The translations under genes and the position numbers were made by a program. From NCBI RefSeq assembly GCF_016862555.1, contig NZ_BONE01000037.1:1-64000 (forward strand): 64,000 nt of DNA, read 5' to 3'. This stretch comes from Asanoa siamensis. Its GTDB lineage: Bacteria; Actinomycetota; Actinomycetes; Mycobacteriales; Micromonosporaceae. A model generated the notes under the pieces. The model did not search any database. It saw nothing but the letters and a program-made list of their open reading frames with translations, and had not been told where the DNA came from. Shown here piece after piece: positions 29,358 through 41,310 of this stretch; the first letter of the stretch is position 1, and the number at the start of each line of letters is the position of its first letter.

Positions 29358-32300
29358 TCAGCCGAACGTGATCACCAATCGCGGTGGATTGTCAGTGCCC
29401 TTCTCGCGGCTGTTGAACTGCTGTTCCTGACCGCCGCTGTTGTTCTCCACGGTGTCCCGGATCAGGAAGCCGTGGTTGCCGTCGGCGTACATGCTGCCCA
29501 CCTGCGACGTCACGGTCCATTGCCGGTAGCCGCTGCCGGACGCCACCGTGGCGCCCGTGCCGGTCACCGCCGGCTGGTTGTTCCACCGGACGTTGGCCTC
29601 CGTCCAGGCCGCGCCGAGCCGGATGGCTTCCAGCGTGCGGCCGGTCTTGTAGGAGCCCGCGTAGAGGCGGAGCTGCGCGTTGGTCACCGAGCACCCCGAC
29701 GGGATGGCCGGCAGGGTGAACCGCACCAGCACCCGGGCGTTGTTGCCGCCCGACTCCGAGTCCACCTTGATCGACGAGTCGGTGCCGTAGTTGCTCGACG
29801 CCGACGACTGGAGGACCCAGCTGTCCGCGTTGGCGCCCAGCGTCACCGAACCCGGCGCCGCACAGCTCGGCGGCGCGTTGACCGTCCACGCCCAGGTGTC
29901 CGGAGCACCGACGTTGAGCGCCGCGTCCGTTGCCCGGACCCGCAACTGGTGCGCGCCCGGCTGGATCCCGGCGAGGTTCACCGGGCTGACGCAGGGCGCG
30001 AACGCCGCCGCGTCGAGCGAGCACTCGAAGGTCACGCCCGGCTCGTTCGCGCTGAACGTGAACGCCGCCGTCGTGCTCAGCGTCGGGTTCGCGGGACCGG
30101 TCAGGATGTCCGTCACCGGCGCCGTGGTGTCCGGCGGCGGCGCCACCGTCCACTCGTAGAACGACGGTGTCGGGTCGGGCGTGCCCGCCGCGCTGACCGC
30201 GACGACCTCGAACTCGTGGTCGCCGACCGCCAGCCCGGCCAGGTTGACCGGCGAGGTGCACGGCGCGAGCGCCGCGGCGTCCAGCCGGCACCGGAACGTC
30301 GACCCCGCCATGCTGGAGTTGAACGTGAACGTCGCCGTGGTCGCGGTCGTCGTCACGTCCGGCACCGTGGCCAGCGTGGTCTGCGGCGCGGTCGGCGTGC
30401 CCGTCACGGTCCACGCGTGGTGCGCGGTCGCCCGGTTGCCGCCGGCGTCGATGTTGCCGACCTCGGCGTACATGCCCCAACCGCCGTTGTTGTTGGCCAC
30501 GTTGCTGGAGACGGTGTGTGCGGGCTTGGCGACGAAGATGCCGTCGCTGCTGTTGCCGTTGGCGATGTTGCGGTCGATCGTGTTGCCCGGCTCGGTGCTC
30601 TCCGGCAGCACCTCGGCCTCGACCGAGATGCCCTCCGCGTCGTTGTCGTTCGACGTGTTGAGCACGACCAGGTTGGCCAGCGAGAGCGCGCCGAGCCAGA
30701 TGCCCGACGACGACGAGCCGCTGGTGTCGTTGTCCTCGATCCGGTTGCCGGTCGACTCGAGCAGCTCGATGCCACCCTCGTTGGTACGCAGGTCGTTGCC
30801 CTGCACGAGGTTGCCGTCGGCCCGGAACAGGTTGACGCCGGTGCCGGCGAGCCCGTTGGCCTGGTTGGCGACGACATCGTTGTCGTTGGAGTCCGACAGC
30901 TCGATGCCGGCCTTGGCCTCGCGCAGCGTGTTGCCCTCGATCCGGTTGCCGTGCGACGCGGCGACGACCGAGATCGCCGTCTCGGAGACGTCCAGGACGT
31001 CGTTGGCCTTGACCCAGTTCTCGCTCGCTCCTTCCAGGTGGACGCCGTAGCCGCTGCCCGCCGAGATCCGGTTGCCGTCCAGCGTGTTGCCGCTGGACCC
31101 GATGATCTGGATGCCGTCGTCGGTGTTGTTGCTCAGCGTGTTGCCGAGCACCGTGCTGCCCTGCGAGCCGCCGAGGAGGGCGATGCCCACCCGGTTCTGC
31201 TGCAGCGCGTTGCCGCGGACCAGGTTGCCGCTCGACCCGTTGTCGGCGTTGGTGAGCTGGACGCCGGCCTCCTGGTTGGACCGGAGGTTGAGCGCCGTGA
31301 CGATGTTGAGCGCGACGCCGGCGCCGAGTTGCACGCCGAAGTCGAACTCCTGGAGCGTGCCGTTGGTGACGGTCACGTTGTCGTGCCCGCCGTTGTTGAG
31401 GATGCCGGCACCTGAGCCGTTGCCGTCGACCGTGAAGCCGTTGAGGTCGATGGTGATGCCCGGCGCGCCGACCACGAGGCCGTTGGCGCCGCAGTTGGTC
31501 AGGTTGTTCGACACCACGATGCTGACGGTGATCGTCTGTCCACACGCGACCGTGGCCGGAACCGGCGCCGCGCCGATGGTCCAGCCGTGCGCCGCGGGTG
31601 TCGGGTCGTGGTTGCCGGCCGGGTCGATCGCCTTCACCCGGAACTCGTGGTTGGTCGCCCACAACCCGATGTAGGTCTTCGGCGACGTGCACGCGGTGAA
31701 GGCGGCGCCGTCGAGCGAGCACTCGAAGGTGGCACCGGCCTCGTTCGAGGCGAAGGTGAAGGTGGCCGACGTGCTGACCGTGTGGTGGTCCGGCGCCGTG
31801 ACGATCGTGGTGTCCGGTGGCGTGGTGTCCGCGGGTGCGGGCTGCACGGTCCAGACGAACGTCGCCGGTGTCGGGTCGATGTTGTTCGCCACGTCGATGG
31901 CGCGGGCCTCGAACGTGTGCGAACCGTTGCCCAGCCCCGCGTACGTCTTCGGGCTCAGGCAGGGCTGCCAGGCCGAGTTGTCCAGCCGGCACTCGTAGCG
32001 CAGGTTCGGTCCGGGTGAGATGTCGTCCGAGCCGCGGAACCCGAACAGCGCGACGGGCGAGGTGCTCGCCTGGTCCGGGTGCTGGAAGATGGTCGTGTTC
32101 GGCGGCGTGGTGTCCTCGACCGGTGGGATCGGCGACACCGTCCAGGTGTACGTGGCCGCGGTCGCGTCCCGCCAGCCGGCCGGGTCGATCGCCCGCACCT
32201 CGAACTTGTGCACGTCCGAGAGCAGGAACTGGTAGGTCACCGGGCTGGCGCACTCCTCCCAGCCCGCGGTGTCCGGCGGCTGCACCGGCTCACCCGGGTC

Positions 32301-34328
32301 GGGCGGCTCCGGCTCGGGGTCGACAGGGCCGTCCAGGCGGCACTCGAAGCGCAGTGCGTCCGGCGGGGCCACGTTGTCGGAGCCCGTGAACGCGAACCGG
32401 GCGCTGGACAGGCTGCTGCTCGGGTTCGGCGGCGTCGAGACGAAGATCGTCTCGGGCGCCACCATGTCCGGTCCCGGCGGTGTGCCCGGGGTGCCGGTCG
32501 CGCAGACCACGCCGCGACACTGTGCCGGCTCACCGTTGCCGCCGGCCTGGTTGCCGCCGCCGTCGGTGGTGCCCTCCTCCGCCGCGTCGATGCCCCACGC
32601 GACGTTGTGGTGCGCCACGTTGGCGGTGACCGTGTGGCCGGCCAGCGCGATCGAGATGCCGTCGGCGGTGTTGCCGCCGGCCGTGTTGTTGCGGATGCGG
32701 TTGCCGTTGGCCGGGTCCGGCAGGCCCTCGGCGTCGACCGAGGCGCCGGTGACCATGATGCCGACGACGCCCTCGCTGACGTCGTTGCCGTCGACGTCGT
32801 TGCGGTAGGAGCCCTCGCCGACCTCGATGCCGATGCCCGAGGTGTGGCTGGCCAGGTTGCCCCGGACGACGGAGTCACTGGCGCCGCCGAGCGAGATGCC
32901 GGCCGGGTTGAACCGCACGTCGTTGTCGGCGAGGTGCGACCGGTTGCCGTCGTCGACCACGATCCCGGAGTCCGAGGCCAGGTAGGCGAAGTTCCCGGTG
33001 GCCGTGGTGTCGTCGGAGCCGTCGACCGAGATGCCGGCGTCGCCCGTACGCGTCATCCGGTTGCCGGTCAGCGTCGTGCCGTGCGAGCCCGCGCTGACCA
33101 CGATGCCGGCGTCGCCGGTGTCGGTGACCCGGTTGTCGGTCAGCGTGTTGCGCCGGGAGTCCTCCAGCAGGATCCCGCCGTCGCTGTCGACCATCGGGTC
33201 GCCGGTCAGCCCGGACACCACGTTCTGGTGCAGCGTGTTGCCCGACGCGTTGCTCAGCCAGACCGCCGCGCCGAGGTTGCCGGACAGGGTGTTCGACACG
33301 AGCTGGTTGTTCTCGGAGCCGAACGTCAGCGCGATGCCGATCTCGTTGGCCTCGACCGTGTTGCGGCGCACGACGTTGGCGTTGCGACCGTCGTCGGCGT
33401 CCCACAGCTCGATGCCCGCCGTCGCGTTGCGGGTGACGGTCAGGTCCTCCACCACGTTGAACCGGGTGCCGGCCATCAGTTGTACGCCGTACCCGAAGGA
33501 CCTGATCGTGCCTTCGCCCTCGACCACGACGTTCGCGAAGCCCGCGTTGCGGATGCCCGCGGGCAGCCCCAGCTCCGGCACCTCGTACGGCGAGCCGGGC
33601 TCACCGGCGAAGTAGCCGGGACCGTCGATCGTCTTCCCGTTGAGGTCGATGCGGATGTTCGGCGCACCGACCACCAGCCCGTCCAGCGGGCAGTCGGTCA
33701 GGTTGTTCTGCAGCCGGATGCTCTGCGTCACCACCATGCCGCAGGTGACCGTCGTCAGCGCCCCGGCCGGCGGTGCCGGCGGGGTCGGCGCGCCCGGCCC
33801 GTCGAACCGGAGCACGAGCTGCGGCGTGGCCGGCGGCTCCGCGATCGTGTCGCGCGAGGACAGCGACTGCTCGAAGCCCTCGCCCTCCTCGGCCGCGTCC
33901 CGGATCTGGAAGCCGTGGTTGAGCGTGCCGCCCAGCCAGCCGGTGACGGCCGCGGTGACGTCCCACTCGCGGAAGCCGCCGCCGGAGTCCGTCGTGGCGA
34001 CCGGCCCGCTCGCGCCGGGCTGGTTGGCCCACGTCACCCCGGTCTCGGCCCACGTCGCGGCGAGCGGCTGGGCCTGCAGGGTCCGGCCCGCGTCACCCTC
34101 GGCGTTGATCCGCAGGGTGGCGGAGACGAGCTCACAGGCGGCGGGCGTGTCGTTCGGCACCGGGAACCGGATCAGGGCCCGCGCGTCCGCACCGCCGGCC
34201 TCGGACCGCACGGTGAGCTGCTCCGCGATGCCGAAGTTGACCTGCGTCTGGGCCTCGTCGACCCAGGTGTCGGCGGTGGCCGACAGGGTCACGTTGGCCG
34301 AGTCGCAGTCGGTCGGCGAACCGACCGT
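29358..34328 (-). pseudogene. Giant surface protein, C-terminal two thirds after an in-frame stop
   Basis: The reading frame continues directly from the upstream segment across a TGA at 34329-34331. About 1655 codons follow. In order they contain a DNRLRE-type domain (DTWVDEAQTQVNFG to NHGFQIRDAAEEG), a NosD-like right-handed beta-helix of about 400 residues with NxxxxNxxSGN turns, three Ig-like repeats ending in Trp-Thr (for example DATAATYTWTV and DPTPATFVWTV), a second beta-helix, two more Ig-like repeats, and a final DNRLRE domain (ADSWVLQSSASSNYGTDS to the end). The first restart codon is GTG 34292, which would give a protein with no signal peptide. So this part is unlikely to function unless the TGA is read through or is an error. 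Confidence 0.75.
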
Positions 34329-36788
34329 TCAGGTGTAGGTCGCCGGCGTCGGGTCGACGTTGTCGCCCTCGTCGATCGCCCGCACCTCGACCGTGTGGCT
34401 GCCCGTGGTGAGGTCGCTGAAGCTCCACGGGCTGGCGCACTCGAGCCAGGCCTCCTCGCTGGTGCTGTCGATCCGGCACTCGTACTCCAGCAGGAACGCC
34501 GGCGTCATGTCGTCGGTGCCCTGGAACGAGAACGTGGCCGTGCGGCCCGCGCTCGGGTTCGGCGGCACGCTGGCGAACGTGGTCTGCGGGGGCGTGGTGT
34601 CCTCGCCGCCGGTGAACTCCCACTCGGCCGGCGTCTCGTCCACATTGCCCGCACGGTCGATCGCCCGCACCTGCAACGTGTTCGGGCCCGGCTCGAACTC
34701 CAGCAGCTCGTAGGGGTTGGTGCAGCCGGTGAAGAGGTGCTCGGGCTCCGGCGGCTCGTTGGGGTCGGCGTCGACGGGCTCGAGCCGGCACTCGTAGAGG
34801 ATCTCGGCCGGCGGGCTGACGTTGTCGGTCGCCGCGAACGTGAACACGGCCCGCTCCGCCGCGACCGTGGGGCCGGTCAGGACGCTGGTCTGCGGGTCCA
34901 CGTTGTCCGCCGCCGGGAAGGGGCCCTCGTGCTCGTACGCGCCGATGTCGCAGGTGGTGTTCTTCGGCCGGCTGATGCCGCGCTCGTCGGTCAGCACGCA
35001 CGGGCTCACGCCGCCGTCGAGCGCGTAGCTGTCGCTCTGGATCGCGTGCGTCATCGTCGGGACGCCGTTGTCGGCGATCGCGTCGATCCGCGGGTTGCCG
35101 GCGTTGAGCCGGTCGCGGCTGCCCCGGAAGTAGCAGGAGTCGCCGCTGTCCAGGTTGCCGCCCTCGGAGCCGACCGCGAAGCTGCACTCCGCGCCGACCA
35201 GGTTGCCGGCGACGAGCGTGTTGCGGAACAGCACCGACGTGCTCGGCTCGACGGGGAAGTTGACCGAACCGCCCGGCTCGTGGCCGACGCCGGCGCCGTA
35301 GGGCGACAGGTTCAGCGTGATGGTCGCGTTGACCACCCGCAGGCCCGCGTCGGCGTCGCTGTAGAGGCCGCCGCCCGACGTCTGCGCCACGTTGCCCGAG
35401 ATCGTGGTGTTCTCGATGAGCGCGGTCGCATCGCTCGCGTTGTAGACGCCGCCGCCGTAGAGAGTCGCCCGGTTGTCCCAGAACGTCGTGCCCGACACGG
35501 TCAGCGTGCCGTCCGCGACGTTGGCGAAGCCGCCGCCGTGCAGCGCCCGGTTGCGCTCCACCCTGGTGTCCAGGATCTGGAAGGTGCCGCTGCCCTCGCT
35601 CTGGATGCCGCCGCCGTCCTCCTCGGCCACGTTGCCGGTGATGGTCAGCCGCCGCAGGGTGACGCCCTGGCCCTCGTGCTGCACACCGGCACCGCCCAGC
35701 GCGTGGTTGTCGCGCACGAACGTGTCGGTGACCGACGAGGCCGCGCCCGAGGCGAGCACCAGGCCGCCGCCGGTGGCGATCGCGGTGTTCTCGGTGAACG
35801 TGCTGCCCGCGATCGTCACGGCGCCGTCGCCGCCCGCGTAGAGGCCGCCGCCCCCGCCGTCGCCCGAGACCGGGTCGCCGGCCTCGTTCGCGGTGAACAC
35901 CGAGCCCGTGACCGTCGCCGGACGCTGGGTGTCGCTGAACACGCCGCCACCGCTGCCACCGGAGACGTTGCCCGAGAACGTGCCCCGGGTGATCGTCAGG
36001 CGGGTCTTGGAGACGTTGGCGATGCCGCCACCGTCGGCGCCCGCGCGGTTGTCGGTGAACGCGGCGTCCGAGACCGTCAACTCGGCTTCGTGCTGGTTGT
36101 AGATCGCGCCGCCCTCGCCGCCGGTCGCGTTGCCCTCGAACAGGCCGCCGGCGATCTCCGTCCGGCCGACGCTCTCGGTGGCGATGCCGCCGCCGAACAC
36201 GCCCGCGTAGCTCGTCTTCACGTTGACGTTCTGCAGCCGGACCAGGCCGGGTGAGAAGTTGGCGATCGCACCGCCCGACTCGACGTCGTACCCGTCCTGG
36301 AGGGTGACGCCGCTGACCGTGACGTCCTCGGCCTCCTCCCAGATCTCCAGGAGCCGGTCGAGGCCGCGGACCTCGGGCGCCGAGCCGGCCGGCGGCTGGC
36401 CGCCGTCGATCACGGTGCTCGCCGCGCCGGCGCCGACGATCGTCAGCGGGCTGCGGATGTCGAAGTCACCGACGTCGTCGTCGTTCCCGCCCGCCGGTGC
36501 GCGGGTGATCGCGTACGTGTTGGCCGGGAGCTGGATCGTGTCGGCGGCCGGGTTGGCGTTCGCCTCCTGCACCGCCGCGCGCAGTGTGCACGAGCCGGCG
36601 CCGGTCTGGCAGATCCCGTTGCCGACGTTGTTGTCGACCAGGTCCGCGGTGCTCGTGACCGTGAAGGTCATCGCCCACGCGGACTCCACGTGAATCAGGG
36701 TCAACACCAGGAGCGCACTGGCGCTCAGCGCTCCCAGTCTGGTAGCTCGGCGGCGCATCCGCCGCCTGGCATCCGTCGATCCGCGCAT
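34329..36788 (-). CDS. Secreted CSLREA-like beta-helix protein, N-terminal part
   Basis: 819 residues from ATG 36788 (GGAGAG seven bases upstream) to TGA 34329. A long basic signal peptide ends at about VESAWA. A CSLREA-like segment (CTLRAAVQEANANPAADTIQLP) opens a beta-helix of about 450 residues with Pmp-like GGGIAN, GGAIYN and GGGVFSD repeats. Two Ig-like repeats follow, with paired Cys (YECRL...FTGC and YECRI...LECA). The frame ends DPTPATYT-stop exactly where the other copies of this repeat have Trp. The truncated product could still be exported, but it lacks two thirds of the ancestral protein. Likely a cell-surface or secreted adhesin or glycan-binding protein. Confidence 0.8.
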   Translation of the reverse strand: MRGSTDARRRMRRRATRLGALSASALLVLTLIHVESAWAMTFTVTSTADLVDNNVGNGICQTGAGSCTLRAAVQEANANPAADTIQLPANTYAITRAPAGGNDDDVGDFDIRSPLTIVGAGAASTVIDGGQPPAGSAPEVRGLDRLLEIWEEAEDVTVSGVTLQDGYDVESGGAIANFSPGLVRLQNVNVKTSYAGVFGGGIATESVGRTEIAGGLFEGNATGGEGGAIYNQHEAELTVSDAAFTDNRAGADGGGIANVSKTRLTITRGTFSGNVSGGSGGGVFSDTQRPATVTGSVFTANEAGDPVSGDGGGGGLYAGGDGAVTIAGSTFTENTAIATGGGLVLASGAASSVTDTFVRDNHALGGAGVQHEGQGVTLRRLTITGNVAEEDGGGIQSEGSGTFQILDTRVERNRALHGGGFANVADGTLTVSGTTFWDNRATLYGGGVYNASDATALIENTTISGNVAQTSGGGLYSDADAGLRVVNATITLNLSPYGAGVGHEPGGSVNFPVEPSTSVLFRNTLVAGNLVGAECSFAVGSEGGNLDSGDSCYFRGSRDRLNAGNPRIDAIADNGVPTMTHAIQSDSYALDGGVSPCVLTDERGISRPKNTTCDIGAYEHEGPFPAADNVDPQTSVLTGPTVAAERAVFTFAATDNVSPPAEILYECRLEPVDADPNEPPEPEHLFTGCTNPYELLEFEPGPNTLQVRAIDRAGNVDETPAEWEFTGGEDTTPPQTTFASVPPNPSAGRTATFSFQGTDDMTPAFLLEYECRIDSTSEEAWLECASPWSFSDLTTGSHTVEVRAIDEGDNVDPTPATYT

Positions 36789-36855
36789 GTGTTCTCTCCA
36801 CCTCGGACGCACGGTCATGGCGACCCGAGTTTTCGCGCGGCCGATAAATGCGGCC

Positions 36856-37234
36856 TCAGTCGTCGATGAAGAAACCTTTACGCGGCGTACGGACGCCGGT
36901 GCGGTCGACCTTGTTCCAGCGCGCCGGCGCGCGGCGCCACTCGAGCCAGAGCGCGTGCACGGTGACGGCCGACATGAAGACCGAGAACAGCACCACCACC
37001 GGCAGGACGTAGAGGAAGCGCAGGTCGCGCCACGCCCGGTCGAGCAGGACGGCCGCGGTGACGTTGACGGCCGCGGCGCCGAGACCGAACCAGAGCGCGA
37101 TCGAGGGTACGTCGGCCGGCAGCGGCGAGTGGCCGACGGCGATCAGGGCGAGGGCCGCGGACAGGGCCAGGAGCTGCAGCGGCGGCACGGCGAGCATGGT
37201 GACCAGGTTGTAGACCAGGTAGGGACCGAGGCGG
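36856..37234 (-). pseudogene. C-terminal remnant of a membrane glycosyltransferase
   Basis: About 125 residues in the frame GRLGPYLVYNLVTMLAVPPL with four hydrophobic segments, ending RAPARWNKVDRTGVRTP and then KGFFIDD-stop. This pattern (final membrane helices, then RWNKVxRTG) is the usual C-terminus of polysaccharide-synthase-type family-2 glycosyltransferases. The catalytic GT-A domain is missing. Upstream, the frame runs into an ATP-grasp gene at about 37226-37237, a deletion joint. No start codon or ribosome site belongs to it. Confidence 0.65.
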
Positions 37235-37892
37235 CCCGGGCCACGTCGGCCACGTCGGGCGCCTCCTCGCGGGTGACGGTCACCGCGTTGCCGACCAGTC
37301 CCTGGCGCAGCAGCGTCTTGCGCAGCACGACGACCGCGTCGCCGTAGAGGTCGACGGCGTACTCGGCGCCCGGCGCGTACTCCTGCAGGACGTGGTCGTC
37401 GTCGGTCGGCGGTGGGCCGGCGCCGGGCGTGCCGTGCAGGCGGACACCGCGACCACCGCGGCCCCGGCGCGGCTTGCTCAGGTAGGGGACGCCGAGGCGG
37501 TCGGGTTCGGGCCACCCGGCCAGCAGCGTCCGCGGCACGGGCACGCCGGCCAGGTCGAGCAGCCGCGCCGTGCGCCACTTGTCGGCGGCCGCGGCGACCG
37601 CCGGTGGGGTCCCGACGACGATCCAGGGCGCGTGGCGGCGGCCCTGCGCGGCGGCGGCCAGCGGCGGCAGCTCCTCGGAGACCGTCGGCACCACGATGCC
37701 GGCGCGGTGCCGGGCCGCGGCGCGGAGCACCTCCGCGAGGAAGCACGGGTGGTCGGCGAACGGGACGGTGTCGACACCCGCGCCGTCCGGGGCGGCGTCG
37801 ACGCCGGTGGCCGGGTAGCCGCGTTCCGCGAGCGCGGCCAGCAGCGCCTTCCCGGCCGGCCCGCCGGCGCCGGTGACCAGGAAACGCCTCAC
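37143..37892 (-). pseudogene. ATP-grasp enzyme truncated by deletion
   Basis: GTG 37892 begins RRFLVTGAGGPAGKALLAAL, and ATP-grasp features follow: TPPAVAAAADKWRTARLLDLAGVPVPRTL, a KPRRGRGGRGVRL nucleotide loop, and LQEYAPGAEYAVDLYGDAVV. Homology-like sequence ends near DVADVARA (about 37235). The rest to the stop at 37143 is an out-of-frame reading of glycosyltransferase sequence. The C-terminal Mg-ligand region of ATP-grasp is therefore missing. The GTGA overlap with the PIG-L gene shows they were one operon. The original role was probably CarB-like amide or ester ligation in a glycan or peptide pathway. Confidence 0.7.
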
Positions 37893-38799
37893 CGGTCGCC
37901 GTCCTCGAAGAGCGGGGCGGGCACGCGTACGGCCTCGAAGCCCTCGGCGTGGTCCACCCGGGCCTGGCCGCCCCGGAACGCGGCGACGGCGCGTACCCGC
38001 CGCTCGTCCAGGTAGGGCTTCGTGCGCTGGTCCCGATGGACGGCCACGGAGCCGACCTTCGCGTCGAGCTGTGCGCCGATGTCGACGAACACGGTCGGAC
38101 GGAACGCCGGTGTCACCGACGGGCTCTCGTAGCAGAGCACCGCGGGGTGGTGCCGGGCCGCCCGTAGCGTCGCCGCGTGCACGGCGCGGTGGTCCTGGTG
38201 GTGGTCGTGGGCCGAGTGCGTGAACACGATGTCGGGGCGGTGCCGGCGCAGCGCCCGGTCGATCGCCTCCGCCATCTCGTTCTCCGCCGTCGCGAGCCGG
38301 GTGTCGGGATGGTCGAGCACCTCGACGCTGGTGACACCGAAGAACCGGCGCCGGCCGACGCCTCGCCGGCCCGGGTCGTCGGGTCGCCGCCGCGCTCGCC
38401 GCGGCTCATCACCAGCACGTGCACCTCGTGGCCGGAGTCGACGAGGCGCACCAGCGTGCCGCCGCAGGCCAGCTCGAGGTCGTCGGGGTGGGCGCCGATC
38501 GCGAGGACGCGGCGGGGGAGCCGGGTGGGTTCGGCGGGGATCCGCAGCGCGTACCCGAGCCCGGCCACGGTCGAGAGCGCGACCAGGGTCGTGACGAGGA
38601 CGGTGGCGGCGAGGACCGGGCCGGCCGGCAGGGCGTTGGCGGGCACGAGCACCAGGGCGGCGGTCACGGCGGTGACCTGGATGGAGCGGGGCCGGCGGAA
38701 CCGGCGGCGGAGCATCCGGTCGGCACTGACCGCCGCGGTGGCGGTGCCGACGAGCGCGACGAGCAGCAGCACGGAGATGTCTACGGTCACGCTCGCCAC
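37889..38799 (-). pseudogene. Membrane PIG-L family deacetylase, frameshifted
   Basis: GTG 38799 starts a protein with two N-terminal membrane helices, then the PIG-L zinc motif [18 protein letters not shown] and [20 protein letters not shown]. There the frame fails (about 38365-38380). The correct continuation [19 protein letters not shown], then [21 protein letters not shown] and onward to the stop at 37889, is one frame away; inserting a single base would join them. No homopolymer longer than two bases lies at the break, so a sequencing slip is less likely. The family removes N-acetyl groups from GlcNAc-type sugars. It was the first gene of a PIG-L/ATP-grasp/glycosyltransferase operon. Confidence 0.75.
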
Positions 38800-38871
38800 G
38801 ATCGGGCGCCCGGGTGAGAGGGCGTTGAGGAATCGGTGAGAACGCGTTTACGTGCCGCTTCATGAGAATTT

Positions 38872-38888
38872 CCTCATCCGGCCCTCAT
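38872..38888 (+). promoter_or_regulatory. CCTCAT direct repeat upstream of two-component pair 2
   Basis: CCTCAT occurs at 38872 and 38883, exactly 11 bp apart, with a related CTTCAT at 38858. The spacing suits an OmpR-family dimer. It lies 35 bp before the small acidic protein start and between it and the divergent PIG-L gene, so it could control either direction. Confidence 0.4.
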
Positions 38889-38922
38889 GGACGCATCACC
38901 TTGGTCGGGAACGCTGACCCTC

Positions 38923-40650
<1,728 letters not shown>

Positions 40651-40654
<4 letters not shown>

Positions 40655-41310
40655 ACCGGGTGCTGATCGCCGAGGACGAGCCGCGGATCGCCTCGTTCCT
40701 GACCAAGGGCCTGCGGGCGGCCGGCTACGTCACCACGGTCGTGACGAACGGCGTGGACGTCGCGGCGGGTGCCCGCAGCGGCGACTTCGACCTGCTCATC
40801 CTCGACCTGGGCCTGCCGGGTCAGGACGGGCTCACCGCACTGGCCCAGATCCGCGCCCGCGGGGAACGCCTCCCGGTGATCGTGTTGACGGCGCGCGACG
40901 CCGTACCCGATCGCATCACCGGTCTGGACGGCGGCGCCGACGACTACATGACCAAGCCGTTCAGCTTCGACGAGCTGCTGGCACGGGTCCGGGCGCGACT
41001 GCGGGAGCGCGGCCACGACACGCCGGCCACGGTGCAGGCGGCGCGCGTACACCTGGATCTGATCCGGCGGGTGGCCACCGTGGACGGTCGCCGGGTGGAG
41101 CTCACCGCCCGCGAGTTCCTCCTCGCCGAGACCCTGATCCGGCACCGGGGCCAGGTCCTCTCCCGCGAGCAGTTGCTCGACCGCGTCTGGGGCCTGGCCC
41201 ACGACCCCGGCTCGAACATCGTGGACGTCTACATCGGCTATCTGCGCCGCAAGCTCGGCGCGGATCTGATCCACACGGTCCGCGGCGTCGGCTACCGGCT
41301 CTCGGAGTGA
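40651..41310 (+). CDS. OmpR-family response regulator (pair 2)
   Basis: 219 residues: receiver with Asp52 (LLILDLGLPGQDG), AEDE and KPF pocket, winged helix with LTAREFLLAETLIRHRG, SREQLLDRVWG and TVRGVGYRL. GTG start inside the kinase stop (GTGA). About as long as regulator 1 and similar in every motif block, which supports duplication of the whole pair. It overlaps the convergent epimerase gene by 19 bp. Confidence 0.92.

Noticed and set aside
34329-34331. Programmed readthrough of TGA as the main explanation
   Set aside because: The base after TGA is A, not the leaky C, and no selenocysteine or pyrrolysine context is visible. A mutation or sequence error is simpler, though readthrough was kept as a test.
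32079-36254. A 1391-codon plus-strand frame over the giant surface protein
   Set aside because: Its repetitive look (many Ala/Val/Arg/Asp units) mirrors the beta-helix repeats on the true strand. No ribosome site or domain.
29358-36788. Short recurring motifs that could suggest a CRISPR or DNA repeat array
   Set aside because: Spacing is irregular and follows beta-helix turns and Ig-like repeats in the coding frame. There are no conserved 25-40 bp units with unique spacers and no cas genes.
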